64,000 nucleotides of DNA, taken from Variovorax paradoxus (GTDB lineage Bacteria; Pseudomonadota; Gammaproteobacteria; Burkholderiales; Burkholderiaceae_C). This document shows, piece by piece, positions 44,387 through 53,876 of the stretch. The stretch is taken from assembly GCF_018614915.1 (NCBI RefSeq), contig NZ_JAGGNU010000020.1:1-64000 (forward strand), read 5' to 3'. The notes under the pieces are model-generated. The model did not search any database, was not told the DNA's origin, and saw only the letters and a list, made by a program, of their open reading frames with translations. The translations under genes and the position numbers were made by a program. The first letter of the stretch is position 1. Each line of letters begins with the position of its first letter.

Positions 44387-45091
44387 ATGAACGATCTGTC
44401 CGCCTTCCCCATCACCCAGAAATGGCCCGCCACGCATCCGGACCGGCTGCAGCTCTATTCGCTGCCGACCCCCAACGGCGTCAAGGTCTCGATCATGCTC
44501 GAAGAGACCGGCCTGCCCTACGAGCCGCACCTGGTCAGCTTCTCGACGCAGGACCAGATGTCGCCCGAGTTCCTCTCGCTCAGCCCCAACAACAAGATCC
44601 CGGCCATCCTCGATCCGGACGGGCCGGGCGGCAAGCCGCTCGCCTTGTTCGAATCGGGCGCGATCCTGCTCTACCTCGCCGACAAGACCGGCCAGCTCAT
44701 CCCGCAGGACGCGGCCGGCCGCTACGAGACGATCCAGTGGCTGATGTTCCAGATGGGCGGCATCGGCCCGATGTTCGGCCAGCTCGGCTTCTTCAACAAG
44801 TTCGCCGGCAAGGACTACGAAGACAAGCGTCCGCGCGACCGCTACGTCGAAGAGTCCAAGCGCCTGCTCGGCGTGCTCGACGGGCGGCTGGCCGGGCGTC
44901 GCTGGATCATGGGCGACGACTACACCATCGCCGACATCGCCACCTTCCCATGGGTGCGCAACCTGATCGGTTTCTATGAAGCGGGCGAGCTGGTGCAGAT
45001 CGGCAACTTCCCGCAGGTCACGCGCGTGCTGGAGAGCTTCGTCGCACGCCCGGCGGTGGCGCGGGGCCTGAACATTCCCGCGCGGTCCTGA
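44387..45091 (+). CDS. Glutathione S-transferase (nu class, YghU/YfcG-like)
   Basis: A 234-residue GST. The thioredoxin-like N domain has LQLYSLPTPNGVKVSIMLEETGLPYEPHLV, with the TPN motif of nu-class enzymes, and NNKIPAILDP with the cis-Pro, and SGAILLYLADK. The C-terminal helical domain ends with TIADIATFPWVRNL. Nu-class GSTs bind two GSH or GSSG and reduce disulfides or peroxides. Its start lies 32 bp after the MGS-like gene, suggesting joint work on reactive carbonyl or glutathione adducts. Confidence 0.9.
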   Translation: MNDLSAFPITQKWPATHPDRLQLYSLPTPNGVKVSIMLEETGLPYEPHLVSFSTQDQMSPEFLSLSPNNKIPAILDPDGPGGKPLALFESGAILLYLADKTGQLIPQDAAGRYETIQWLMFQMGGIGPMFGQLGFFNKFAGKDYEDKRPRDRYVEESKRLLGVLDGRLAGRRWIMGDDYTIADIATFPWVRNLIGFYEAGELVQIGNFPQVTRVLESFVARPAVARGLNIPARS

Positions 45092-45100
45092 ACGCGCCCT

Positions 45101-46072
45101 CTATTTCGCCTCCGTGCCCCAGCAGTTGCACGCAAAGGCGCTGACGAAGCGCTCCAGCTCTTCGTGCGCCAGCCCGTCGATGCCGGCGGCCCGCGCCCGC
45201 CCGCCGCCGCCGAAGCGGCTGCACAGCGTGTGGGCGCCCGAGGGCAACGCCAGCGGCGCGCGCACGCTGACGGCATAGCCCTTGCCCTGTTGCTTGAGCA
45301 CCGCATGCGCGCAATGCGGCTCCGCGTTCGCGAGTTCGTTGGCGATGCAGCCGAGCACGCGCCGGCTCCACGGCGCGTCCGGCAGCACGCGCACGCTGGC
45401 GCAAGCGTCCTGCCAGAGCGGGGTGACGAGAAAGGCCTGCCGCAGGTCGGCGTGGCGCTGGGCGTCGATCTCGTCGACCACGGCCTCATGGGCCAGCATG
45501 TCGCGCGGGTCGTGGTAGCGCGCCATGATGTCGTAGAGCTGCCGCGGCGCGATGTGCACGTCGCCCTCTTCGTCGCCATAGGCGTTGTAGTTGATCACCA
45601 CCCCGAGCCGCCGCAGCAGCGCGCAGTCGCCGGCGTCGACGTCGGACTCGAGCGCCAGCCGGTCGGCGACCGCGGCGAGGTTGTCGCCGTAGAGGCCCAC
45701 CAGCGCCCAGGCGCGAAAGGCGCCGCCCAGATGCCGATCGACGAGCAGGCTGGTGCAGACCTCGCTGGCGGTGTCGACGTGCGCTTCGAGCAGCGGATGC
45801 ACGGGGATGTCCTCCACCGCGTGGTGGTCGAAGTAGCGCACGCACACGCCGCTGTCGAGCAGGCGCTGCACCGCGTCCCGGTTGAGCCGCATCGACAGGT
45901 CGAACACGTTGACTTCATCGCCGGCCTTCGCAAGCACGCGCCCGACGAGCGCGATCTCGCGCTTCAGGCCGGTCAGGAGCGCCGCCGGCGCCGACGCGTG
46001 CAGCCGCCATTGCACCGCGGCGCACAAGCCGTCGGCATCGCCGTTGCAGACATCGAACCGTCGAACCGCCAT
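45101..46072 (-). CDS. DHH-family phosphoesterase
   Basis: A 323-residue protein with the DHH motifs in order: FDVCNGDADGLCAAVQ (motif I), NVFDLSMRLN (II), VRYFDHHAVED (III, the DHH itself) and VDTASEVCTSLLVD. Its C-terminal DHHA1-like domain has CSRFGGGGRARAAG, the GGGH-like substrate loop. Relatives cleave short RNAs (NrnA) or cyclic dinucleotides. ATG 46072 is preferred over an upstream TTG. It faces the GST tail-to-tail and lies after tauC, with no shared function apparent. Confidence 0.85.
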   Translation of the reverse strand: MAVRRFDVCNGDADGLCAAVQWRLHASAPAALLTGLKREIALVGRVLAKAGDEVNVFDLSMRLNRDAVQRLLDSGVCVRYFDHHAVEDIPVHPLLEAHVDTASEVCTSLLVDRHLGGAFRAWALVGLYGDNLAAVADRLALESDVDAGDCALLRRLGVVINYNAYGDEEGDVHIAPRQLYDIMARYHDPRDMLAHEAVVDEIDAQRHADLRQAFLVTPLWQDACASVRVLPDAPWSRRVLGCIANELANAEPHCAHAVLKQQGKGYAVSVRAPLALPSGAHTLCSRFGGGGRARAAGIDGLAHEELERFVSAFACNCWGTEAK

Positions 46073-46121
46073 TCTTCCAGCCCTCAAGTCTCGCGTCGGG
46101 GGGCAGTCGAATGCCTGCCCG

Positions 46122-47030
46122 CTACATGCGTCCCTTCCACGGCACCAGCCGGCGCTCGAGCCAGCGCATCAGCAGGTCGAACAGGTAGGCCACGACGCCG
46201 ATCACGATGATGCCCATGATCACGATATCGGTGCGCAAAAAGTTCGATGCGTTGAGCACCATCTGCCCCAGGCCCATGTTGGCGGCGACCATCTCGGCCG
46301 CCACCAGCGTGGTCCAGCCGAAGCCGATGGCGATGCGCATGCCGATCAGGATGTCGGGCAGCGCCGAGGGCAGGATCACGTGCCGGATCACCTGCATGTA
46401 GCTGGCGCCCATCGAGTAGGCGGCGTTGATCTGCTCCTGCGATGCGCTGCGCATGCCCGAGCGCGCGGCGAGCGCCAGCGGCGCGAAGCAGGACAGGAAG
46501 ATCAGCAGCACCTTGGGCAGCTCGTCGATGCCGAACCAGATGATGATCAGCGGCAGGTAGGCCAGCGGTGGCAGCGGCCGGTAGAACTCCAGCGGCGGGT
46601 CGAAGATGCCGCGCGCCACGCGGCTCATGCCCATCGCGATGCCGATCGGGATCGCCGTCGCGCAGGCCAGCAGGAAGGCCGAGAACACGCGGAACATGCT
46701 GGCCAGGAAGTGCTGCCACAGCGGCTTGTCGTTGGCCTGCCCGGTCATGTATTCGTAGAACTGCTGGAACACCGCTTGCGGCGTGGGCAGGAAGAGCGGC
46801 TTGACCCAGCCCATGTTGGTGACGACGAACCACAGCACCAGCAGGGCCGTCACCGTGACCACGCTGATGGTCGCGCTCGAGCCTTCGCCCGGCACCTTGA
46901 AGGCGCTGGTCTTGAGCTTGGGTGCGCCCGTGCCCGTGCCGTTGGCCGGGCCGGCGACGACGGCCGGCTGCGCGGGGCTGTCGGCGGGCGGCGTCATGGC
47001 GGTGGGCGAGGCGATGATGACATCAGGCAT
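46122..47030 (-). CDS. tauC: Taurine ABC transporter permease
   Basis: A 302-residue permease of the TauC/SsuC class with about six membrane segments. The cytoplasmic EAA loop is [30 protein letters not shown]. The N terminus is a long Ala/Pro-rich tail (residues 1-50). It overlaps tauB by 8 bp. With tauR and tauXY nearby, taurine is the best substrate guess, though relatives carry alkanesulfonates or nitrate. Confidence 0.9.
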   Translation of the reverse strand: MPDVIIASPTAMTPPADSPAQPAVVAGPANGTGTGAPKLKTSAFKVPGEGSSATISVVTVTALLVLWFVVTNMGWVKPLFLPTPQAVFQQFYEYMTGQANDKPLWQHFLASMFRVFSAFLLACATAIPIGIAMGMSRVARGIFDPPLEFYRPLPPLAYLPLIIIWFGIDELPKVLLIFLSCFAPLALAARSGMRSASQEQINAAYSMGASYMQVIRHVILPSALPDILIGMRIAIGFGWTTLVAAEMVAANMGLGQMVLNASNFLRTDIVIMGIIVIGVVAYLFDLLMRWLERRLVPWKGRM

Positions 47031-47811
47031 GGGCGGCCTCCCGATGATGGACGATCGCCAGGACCTCTTCGCGCATGCGGATGAATTCGGGCTCGGACTT
47101 CACCTTGCGCGAATTGCCGTGCGAGAGGAACTGGCGCGAGAACGGCACCTCGTCGTAGACGTGCGAGATGCGCCCCGGGCTCGGGCTCATCACGATCAGC
47201 CGGGTGGCCAGGAACAGCGCCTCCTCCACCGAGTGGGTGATGAAGAACACCATCTTGTTCGACTTCGACCAGGCCTTGAGCAGGATCTCCTGCACCTGCT
47301 CTCGCGTGAAGGCGTCGAGCGCGCCCATGGGCTCGTCCATCAGCAGCACGGCCGGATCGCTCGCGAGCGCGCGGGCGATGCCCACGCGCTGCTGCATGCC
47401 GCCCGAGAGCTCGTAGACGGCGCGGCCGGCGTAAGGCTGCAGGCCCACCAGGGCCAGCTTCTCTTCGGCGATGCGGTCGCGCTCCGCCTTGCCCACGCCT
47501 GCCAGGCGCAGGCCCAGCGCGACGTTGTCGCGCACGTTGAGCCAGGGCATCAGCGCATGCTTCTGGAACACCACGCCGCGATCGGCGCCGGGGCCGGCCA
47601 CGGGCTGGCCGTCGAGCAGGATCTCGCCGGTCGAAGGCGGCAGGAAGCCGGCGATGCTGTTGAGCAGCGTGGTCTTGCCGCAGCCCGAGGCGCCGAGCGC
47701 GACGACGAAATCGCCGTCGTGCATCTTCAGGTTGACCGGCGCCAGTGCCTGCAGCGTGCCGCCCTGGACGGCGTAGTTGACCGTGAGGTCGCGGATGTCG
47801 AGCGTGGGCAT
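47023..47811 (-). CDS. tauB: Taurine ABC transporter ATPase
   Basis: A 262-residue ABC ATPase. Walker A is [11 protein letters not shown], the Q loop is [15 protein letters not shown], the signature is [16 protein letters not shown], Walker B is [12 protein letters not shown], and the H loop is [17 protein letters not shown]. These are the TauB/SsuB forms. ATG 47811 follows tauA by 14 bp and its end overlaps tauC. Confidence 0.93.
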   Translation of the reverse strand: MPTLDIRDLTVNYAVQGGTLQALAPVNLKMHDGDFVVALGASGCGKTTLLNSIAGFLPPSTGEILLDGQPVAGPGADRGVVFQKHALMPWLNVRDNVALGLRLAGVGKAERDRIAEEKLALVGLQPYAGRAVYELSGGMQQRVGIARALASDPAVLLMDEPMGALDAFTREQVQEILLKAWSKSNKMVFFITHSVEEALFLATRLIVMSPSPGRISHVYDEVPFSRQFLSHGNSRKVKSEPEFIRMREEVLAIVHHREAAHA

Positions 47812-47825
47812 CGGATCGCTCTTGC

Positions 47826-48830
47826 TTACTTGCCCATCGCCTTGTCGACGTAGGCGGTAGTGACGAAGTTGCTGTAGTCGGCCTTGACCTCCTGCACCCG
47901 GCCCTGCTCCTTCAGGAAGGCCGCCGTGCCGGCCATGGCCTTGGCGGCGCCGCCGCCCAGCCAGGTGGGCGAGACCTGCTCGGCCATGGTCGGGAAGCTG
48001 TAGAGCGACATCACCGGCGCCACGTCGTTCGGATTCGCCTTGGTCCACTTGGCCATCGCCTTGATCTGCGGCGAATCGGGCTTCCAGCTCTTGCCGGTGG
48101 CCTTGTATTCCTCGTTGGCGCGGTTGAGCGCCTTGACGAAGGCGATCATGAAGGGCTCGTTGGCGGCGGCCCACTTGGCGTTGACCACGATGCCTTCGAA
48201 GGTGGGCGCGCCGCGCTTGCCGATGCTGCCCGAGGTCGCGATGGTCTTGCCGTTCCCCTTGATCTTCGACAGCACCGGGTCCCAGATGAAGGTGGCGTCG
48301 ATGTCGCCGCGCTCCCAGGCCGCCGCGATCTCGGGCGGGCGCATGTTCATCACGTTGACGCTCTTCGGGTCCACGCCGTCCATCTTCATCGCGGCCATCA
48401 GCTGGTAGTGCGCGGTCGAGACGAAGGGCGTCGCCACCTTCTTGCCGGCCAGGTCCTTCATGCTGTTGATGTTGCTGCCGTTGCGCGCGACCAGCGCCTC
48501 GGCGTCGGCGATGTCGGCCGAGATCCAGAACAGCTTGATGTCCTGGCCCTGGCTGGCTGCCGCGGTGAGCGGGCTGGAGCCGGTTTCGCCCATCTGCACG
48601 TCGCCCGAGGCCATGGCGCGAATCACGTCGCCGCCGCCCGCGAACATGCGCCAGTTGATCTTGTAGCCGGTGGCCTTCTCGACCTCGCCGGATTCCATCA
48701 CCAGGCGCAGCGGCACCAGCATGTCCTGGTGCGCGAAGGTCAGCTCCTTGGTCTGGGCGAAGGAGCCGCCGCAGAGCGTCGCGGCCGCGAGGGCCGCGCA
48801 TTGCAGGGCAAGACGCCGGGGCATGTTCAT
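47826..48830 (-). CDS. tauA: Taurine-binding periplasmic protein
   Basis: A 334-residue TauA-type solute-binding protein. A signal peptide ends at GGSFA-QT. It has [31 protein letters not shown], the sulfonate-binding loop of this family, and [21 protein letters not shown]. It heads the tauABC operon and is 164 bp from the tauR stop on the same strand, so tauR could also read into it. Confidence 0.92.
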   Translation of the reverse strand: MNMPRRLALQCAALAAATLCGGSFAQTKELTFAHQDMLVPLRLVMESGEVEKATGYKINWRMFAGGGDVIRAMASGDVQMGETGSSPLTAAASQGQDIKLFWISADIADAEALVARNGSNINSMKDLAGKKVATPFVSTAHYQLMAAMKMDGVDPKSVNVMNMRPPEIAAAWERGDIDATFIWDPVLSKIKGNGKTIATSGSIGKRGAPTFEGIVVNAKWAAANEPFMIAFVKALNRANEEYKATGKSWKPDSPQIKAMAKWTKANPNDVAPVMSLYSFPTMAEQVSPTWLGGGAAKAMAGTAAFLKEQGRVQEVKADYSNFVTTAYVDKAMGK

Positions 48831-48994
48831 CTCATTTCTCCAGTAGGTGAATCTCGATGCGACTTTGCACCCATCGCCCCCGGCCAGGAAGTACCAGCGC
48901 CGCCACGGGCATGGAGCCAGTGGACTGGGACTTACCCTTGTTCTGGTGCGGGGTGCACGCGGGCGGTGCGCCGCCTCAGGGCGACGCCGCGCGT

Positions 48995-50530
48995 TCAGTG
49001 CGGACGGTTTATCGAACTCCGCGCTTCGCCGCGCGCCTGCGCCAACTCTTCGACCGCGAGCCCCAGCGCCCGGATCCCCGCGTGGATCTGCGCCGCCGCG
49101 ATCGACGACAGGCGCAGGCGGAAGAAGGGGCACGGGTAAGGCGGCTTGGCGAAGAACACGTCGCCGGCCTCGATCAGCACGCCGTGGCTGCGCGCCATCA
49201 GCGACAGCTCTGCCGCATCGACCCAGCTCGGCGCCTGCACCCAGATCGAGGCGCCGCCCTGCGGCAGCGTGAACTCGAAATCGGGCAGGTGCTCGCGCAG
49301 CGCCTGCGCCGCCAGCGCGAGCCGCTCCTGCATCGCATGGTTGACGCGCCGCGCATGCGACTCGTGATGGCCCAGCGAGAGGAAGAGCGCATAGGCATGC
49401 TGCAGGAAGGCGCTGGGGTGCCGCACCATCGCATGGCGGATCACGCGCAGCTCCTTGATGAGCGCGCGCGGCGCCACGATGAAGCCCAGCCGCAGCGCGG
49501 GCGACAGGCTCTTGGACACCGAGCCGACGTAGATCACGCGCCCGGTCTTGTCCAGGCTCTTCAGGGCCGGCATCGGCGTGCCCTCGTAGAGGTTCTCTGC
49601 CTCGTAGTCGTCCTCGATGATCACGAAGTCCTGCAGCTCGGCCTTGCGCAGCAGCCACTGGCGGCGCTCCAGGCTCAGCGTGGCCGTGGTCGGGCTCTGG
49701 TGCGAGGGCGTGCAGAACAGGTAGTCGGCGGCCGGCAGCGCATCGACCACCAGGCCCTCGTCGTCGACGTCGATCTCGACCCATTTCGGATTGCGCAGCG
49801 CGAAGCTGTTGCGCGCGTGCGGATGGCCCGGCTCTTCCAGGCCGACGCGCGTGTGCTCGTCGAAGAGCGCATCGGCCAGCAGGTAGTAGGCATGCTGCGC
49901 GCCGAGCGTGACCAGGATCTCCTCCTTGAGTGCGAACACGCCGCGCTTGGGCAGGAGGCGCGTGCGGATCTGCTCGATCAGGTCCGGCACGTCGTCGGTC
50001 TCGAAGTCGGGCGTCCAGTGTGGCAGCTGCGAACGCGCTAGGCTGCGCGCGCAGCATTCGCGGAAATCCTCGGTAGGAAAGAGCTGCGGGTCGTAGGTGC
50101 CGTAGACGAAGGGGTACGGGTAGTCGCGCCACCGGTCGGGCTTGGACAGCGTGGGCCGGTCGGCGAGCGAGCGCAGCACGCGCGCCGACCATTCCGGTGG
50201 CTGGCCCGGCTGGCCGCTGCGCCCGACCAGCGGCTCGGCCGGCGCAGCCGAGAGCGGCCGCGCGTCATGCGCCACGAACACCCCGCTGCGCGGGCGCGCT
50301 TCGAGAAAACCCTCGTCCATCAATTGCAGATAGGCCGAGGTCACGGTGTTGCGGCTCAGGCCCAGCAGGGCCGCCAGCTCGCGCGACGAGGGCAAGGGCG
50401 CGCCGGGACTCAGGCGGCCTTCGAGAATGGCCTGGACCACCGCCGCACGCAGCCGCCCCTGCAAGGGCAGGCCGGGCTGCTCGGGCAGCGCGAAGAGTTG
50501 CGCCCACTGGATCGATCGGGGATTCGGCAT
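48995..50530 (-). CDS. tauR: MocR-type regulator of taurine genes
   Basis: A 511-residue fusion of a GntR helix-turn-helix (residues about 20-85, LPSSRELAALLGLSRNTVTSAYLQL) and an aminotransferase-I domain. The PLP Lys is Lys340 in VGSVSKSLSPALRLGF, and DDYEAENLY is the Asp region. MocR-type TauR proteins bind PLP and taurine and activate tau genes. It is divergent from tauXY, with a pair of direct repeats in the 117-bp gap, and on the same strand as tauABC. Confidence 0.9.
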   Translation of the reverse strand: MPNPRSIQWAQLFALPEQPGLPLQGRLRAAVVQAILEGRLSPGAPLPSSRELAALLGLSRNTVTSAYLQLMDEGFLEARPRSGVFVAHDARPLSAAPAEPLVGRSGQPGQPPEWSARVLRSLADRPTLSKPDRWRDYPYPFVYGTYDPQLFPTEDFRECCARSLARSQLPHWTPDFETDDVPDLIEQIRTRLLPKRGVFALKEEILVTLGAQHAYYLLADALFDEHTRVGLEEPGHPHARNSFALRNPKWVEIDVDDEGLVVDALPAADYLFCTPSHQSPTTATLSLERRQWLLRKAELQDFVIIEDDYEAENLYEGTPMPALKSLDKTGRVIYVGSVSKSLSPALRLGFIVAPRALIKELRVIRHAMVRHPSAFLQHAYALFLSLGHHESHARRVNHAMQERLALAAQALREHLPDFEFTLPQGGASIWVQAPSWVDAAELSLMARSHGVLIEAGDVFFAKPPYPCPFFRLRLSSIAAAQIHAGIRALGLAVEELAQARGEARSSINRPH

Positions 50531-50556
50531 GGTGAACCGCAGTTTAGGGCGGCGCA

Positions 50557-50591
50557 CTGGCTCGGTCGAATCCCTGCATCTGGCCCTATCG
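50557..50591. promoter_or_regulatory. Direct repeats between tauR and tauX
   Basis: CTGGCTCGGTCG (50557-50568) and CTGGCCCTATCG (50580-50591) are 23 bp apart and agree at 9 of 12 places. Direct repeats that begin CTGG are, as I recall, how MocR-type TauR sites are built, so this is a candidate TauR box. Confidence 0.4.
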
Positions 50592-50647
50592 CTGCACGCG
50601 CAGGCTCTCTACGCTTCGAGTTATTGCATGAACAACAGGAGCTCCGC

Positions 50648-51034
50648 GTGACAGTGACCATTGCCACCCTCGAGGCCTTCAGCGACGCCTGGAACCGCCA
50701 CGACGTCGATGCGCTGATGCGCTTCATGAGCGAGGACTGCGTGTTCCAGACCGCCGCCGGCCCCGATGCCTGCGGCACCCGCCACAGCGGCACCGAAGCC
50801 GTGCGCCGTGCCTTCGCCGCGGCCTGGCAGGCCGTGCCCGACGCGCAATGGATCAACGGACGGCATTTCGTCTCTGGCGACTTCGGCACCTCGCAGTGGA
50901 CCTTCACCGGTACCGCCGCCGACGGCAGCCGCATCGAGACCGACGGCGTCGACATCTTCAGCTTCAAGGACGGAAAGATCGCGCTCAAGAACGTCTTCCG
51001 CAAGGCGCGTCCCAACCTGCCCGCAGCCGGCTGA
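50648..51034 (+). CDS. tauX: Taurine dehydrogenase small subunit (NTF2-like)
   Basis: A 128-residue SnoaL/NTF2-fold protein (FSDAWNRHDVDALMRFMSEDC, TDGVDIFSFKDGKIALKNVF). TauX is the small subunit of the cytochrome-linked taurine dehydrogenase and has this size and fold. GTG 50648 is 7 bp after AGGAG, and no in-frame ATG is close. The FAD subunit starts 16 bp after its stop. Taken alone the fold is non-specific, and the assignment depends on the tauY and tauR neighbours. Confidence 0.78.
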   Translation: MTVTIATLEAFSDAWNRHDVDALMRFMSEDCVFQTAAGPDACGTRHSGTEAVRRAFAAAWQAVPDAQWINGRHFVSGDFGTSQWTFTGTAADGSRIETDGVDIFSFKDGKIALKNVFRKARPNLPAAG

Positions 51035-51050
51035 TCCGCAGGGAAGCGCC

Positions 51051-52496
51051 ATGACGATGACCAGCACCGCGCAGTTCAGCGGCACCGGGCAGGCCGCCCC
51101 GGCGCGCAAGCCCTACGACCCGCGCTACGACCCGCTGGTGGCACCCGACCCGGGCGCCGGCCGCGCCTACGCGCCGACCTGGTGGGTCGCCAGCGCCGGC
51201 GCGCTGCCCGAGGACGACGGCCCGGTGCTGCGCGACATCGACGTCGAGGTCGCGATCATCGGCTCCGGCGCCACCGGCATGGCGACCGCGCTCTACCTCG
51301 CGCAGGAACACGGCATCCAGGCCACGGTGCTCGAAGCCAACCAGGCCTCGTGGGGCTGTTCGAGCCGCAGCGGCGGCCAGGGCCAGAACGCCAGCGGCAG
51401 GCTCAAGCGCTCGCAATGGATCCGGCGCTGGGGCCTCGATGTCGCGAGGCAGCTCGACGCCGAGATCCGCAGCGGCTTCGAGAACTTCAGGCAGCTGACG
51501 ACGCAGATCGACTGCGATGCCCACGATGGCGGCCACCTCTACCTCGCGCACCGTCCGGAGAAAGTCGCCGACCTGGTGGCCGAGGCGCGCGTGATGCGCG
51601 AACAGTTCGGCTACGACACGCGCATGCTCACGGCCGAGGAAGTGCGCCGCGACTACTGCGACGAACGCGAGGCGGCCGGCGCGATGTTCGAATCCGAAGG
51701 CGTCGGCATCCATCCGCTCAAGTTCACTTTCGGCCTGATGCGAAAGGCGCGCGCGCTGGGCGCCAAGGTCCATACCTCGAGCCCGGTGCAGGGCTGGCAG
51801 ACCATCGACGGCGTGCACCACCTGCAGACGCCCGGCGGCGTGGTGCGCGCGCGGCGCGTGGCGGTGTGCACCGGCGGCTACACCGGCCAGGCGCTGAACC
51901 CGCTGCTCAAGAACAAGATCATGCCGATCCTGTCGAACTCGGTGGTGACGCGGCCGCTGACCGAGGCCGAGCTCCAGGCCACCAACTTCAGATCGCTCAC
52001 CTTCCTGACCGACACGCGCACCCTGCGCTTCTACTACCGGCTGCTCAAGGGCAACCGGCTGCAGCTGGGCAGCCGCAGCTCGGTGAGCGGCGCCGATGCC
52101 GAGGACCCGGTGCACCTGAAGCTGCTCACCGATGCCATCGCGCGCAAGTTCCCGCCGCTCGCCGGCATCCCCATCGACTACTCGTGGTGGGGCTGGGTCG
52201 ACGTGAGCCACGACATGATGCCGCGCATCACGCAGCCCGATGCCGGCAAGAAGATCTGGTACGCAGTGGGCTACGGCGGCAACGGGGTCTCGTTCTCGAC
52301 CTGGGCCGGCAAGCGGCTGGCCGAACGCGTGGCCGGCAAGGATGCAGGGCGCGAGGTCTTCGAGCTGCCGATCTACAAGTCGCCGCTGCCCTTCCCAAAC
52401 GTGCTGGGGCTGGTCGAGTCGCCGGCCTTCGCGCCCTTCCGGCGCATCGGGCAGCGCGTGCTCTACAAGTGGTACTGGCTGCGCGACGAGAAGTGA
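51051..52496 (+). CDS. tauY: Taurine dehydrogenase large subunit (FAD)
   Basis: A 481-residue DAO-family flavoprotein. The FAD motif GSGATG is at 71-76 in VEVAIIGSGATGMATALYLAQ. It then has WGCSSRSGGQGQNASGR, EGVGIHPLKFTFGLMRKA and the C-terminal WYAVGYGGNGVSFSTWAGK. TauXY oxidises taurine to sulfoacetaldehyde and ammonium and passes electrons to a cytochrome. It is paired with tauX and divergent from tauR, and xsc in this window would consume its product. Other amine oxidases of this family (gamma-glutamylputrescine oxidase) look similar. Confidence 0.85.
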   Translation: MTMTSTAQFSGTGQAAPARKPYDPRYDPLVAPDPGAGRAYAPTWWVASAGALPEDDGPVLRDIDVEVAIIGSGATGMATALYLAQEHGIQATVLEANQASWGCSSRSGGQGQNASGRLKRSQWIRRWGLDVARQLDAEIRSGFENFRQLTTQIDCDAHDGGHLYLAHRPEKVADLVAEARVMREQFGYDTRMLTAEEVRRDYCDEREAAGAMFESEGVGIHPLKFTFGLMRKARALGAKVHTSSPVQGWQTIDGVHHLQTPGGVVRARRVAVCTGGYTGQALNPLLKNKIMPILSNSVVTRPLTEAELQATNFRSLTFLTDTRTLRFYYRLLKGNRLQLGSRSSVSGADAEDPVHLKLLTDAIARKFPPLAGIPIDYSWWGWVDVSHDMMPRITQPDAGKKIWYAVGYGGNGVSFSTWAGKRLAERVAGKDAGREVFELPIYKSPLPFPNVLGLVESPAFAPFRRIGQRVLYKWYWLRDEK

Positions 52497-52516
52497 GCTA
52501 GCGCCCCTTAACAGCC

Positions 52517-53179
52517 CTAGCTGCGCTGTGCAGCCATCGGGCTCATGCGGCAGTTGCCGAACTCGCAGCGCACCGCCATCACCTGGCCGTTGGTGCAGGC
52601 CACGGTGTGGCGCTCGAAGCCCGGGCCCTTCTCGACCAGCGTCGCGACCGGCAGGGCATTGCAGCGCTGGGCCTTGGCCAGCTGCTCGACGTTGTAGGTG
52701 TCGCGGCCCGTGGGGCGAATAGTTTCCACCATTCGCTGCGAAGGCGGCACCCAGGTGACTCGCACGCTCGGGTCGGTGTTGATGTAGCCCCTCTGCGCCA
52801 TGCAGTTGGCCATCACGGTTTCCTGCTTGGTCTGCCAGACCCGGCGCTCGGGCGTGTAGACCCAATAGTTGAAGCCGCCCATGCCGCCGACCACTGCGGC
52901 GGCCGTGAGTGTCGGCCACCCGATCCATGTACCGGCACTGATCACGCCGATATTGACTGCGACCAGCGCGTCGTCGTGCTGGCTGGCCTTGAAGGGCACG
53001 TTCTTCGCGTTGGCGCGGCACTTGGCCAGGTCCTGCTCGTAGACGGTGCTCTCGACCGATGACGGCGCCACCATGGGGACGTAGTCCGCGCCGGAACCCG
53101 AACCGGGGCCTTCCTGGGGGCGGGTCGCACATCCGCAAACCAGGGCCGTTGCGCACACGATGCTCAGCAGTTTCTTCAT
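52517..53179 (-). CDS. Lipoprotein with glycine-zipper-like helix
   Basis: A 220-residue lipoprotein. The signal ends with ALVCGCAT, and the Cys near residue 17 is the anchor. A Gly/Ala-rich hydrophobic stretch (IGVISAGTWIGWPTLTAAAVVGGMGG is the region, about 80-105) recalls Gly-zipper motifs of outer-membrane lipoproteins. Six or more Cys in the C-terminal half suggest disulfides. I do not recognise the family. It starts at ATG 53179 and is tail-to-tail with tauY. Confidence 0.75.
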   Translation of the reverse strand: MKKLLSIVCATALVCGCATRPQEGPGSGSGADYVPMVAPSSVESTVYEQDLAKCRANAKNVPFKASQHDDALVAVNIGVISAGTWIGWPTLTAAAVVGGMGGFNYWVYTPERRVWQTKQETVMANCMAQRGYINTDPSVRVTWVPPSQRMVETIRPTGRDTYNVEQLAKAQRCNALPVATLVEKGPGFERHTVACTNGQVMAVRCEFGNCRMSPMAAQRS

Positions 53180-53376
53180 GAATTCCCTCGACTGGTCCTC
53201 ACTCCGGGGGTCGATTGAATCACACAAATAGTTACTTTCCAAAGCGACTTTTGCGGAAATCATGCACAAAGCCTGCCCTTCGGGGCTTTGGAGCCACAGA
53301 AGCTCGACATCGCCGAGCTCCAGCGCGTGCACCGGTTAGCCGGCGTGCCGCGGCGTTAGCATCGCCCGTTTGGTCC

Positions 53377-53868
53377 ATGCTCTCTGCCGCCGCCCTCCTC
53401 TGCCTCGTGGTCGCCATCAGCGACGGCGACACCCTCAAGCTGCGCTGCGGCGAACCCGGCGCCTACCACCAGGTCACCGTGCGGCTTCATGCCGTCGATG
53501 CGCCCGAACTCAAGCAACCCCACGGCCGCCGCGCCAAGCGCGCGCTGGCGGACATCGCCTACCGCAAGACCGCGCGGCTGGAATGCGGCCAGACCGACCG
53601 CTACGACCGCCGCGTCTGCGAAGTGTGGGTAGCGCCCGCTTCCTGCACCGAGGCCCGCTGCCCGAAGACGCTCGATGTCGGCCTGGCCATGCTCACCGCC
53701 GGCATGGCCTGGTGGTCACGCGCCCATGCCGCCGAACAGAGCCCGGCCGAGCGCGGCCGATACGGCTTTGCCGAGCGCGAGGCCAAGGCCAGGCGCGCCG
53801 GCCTGTGGGCCGACACCAACCCCGTGCCGCCCTGGAAGTGGCGGCCGGCGCATCCCTACCCGCGCTGA
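53377..53868 (+). CDS. Secreted staphylococcal-nuclease-like protein
   Basis: A 163-residue SNase-fold (thermonuclease) protein. After a short signal it has AISDGDTLKL with the Asp-Gly-Asp-Thr motif, VRLHAVDAPELKQP with the catalytic Arg and Asp region, and RYDRRVCEVWV. The catalytic pattern R-x-x-G-x-D-x-PE of family members is read here as R-L-H-A-V-D-A-PE. The C-terminal YGFAEREAKARRAGLW is a family hallmark. It likely degrades nucleic acids outside the inner membrane. Confidence 0.85.
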   Translation: MLSAAALLCLVVAISDGDTLKLRCGEPGAYHQVTVRLHAVDAPELKQPHGRRAKRALADIAYRKTARLECGQTDRYDRRVCEVWVAPASCTEARCPKTLDVGLAMLTAGMAWWSRAHAAEQSPAERGRYGFAEREAKARRAGLWADTNPVPPWKWRPAHPYPR

Positions 53869-53876
53869 GATGCGGA

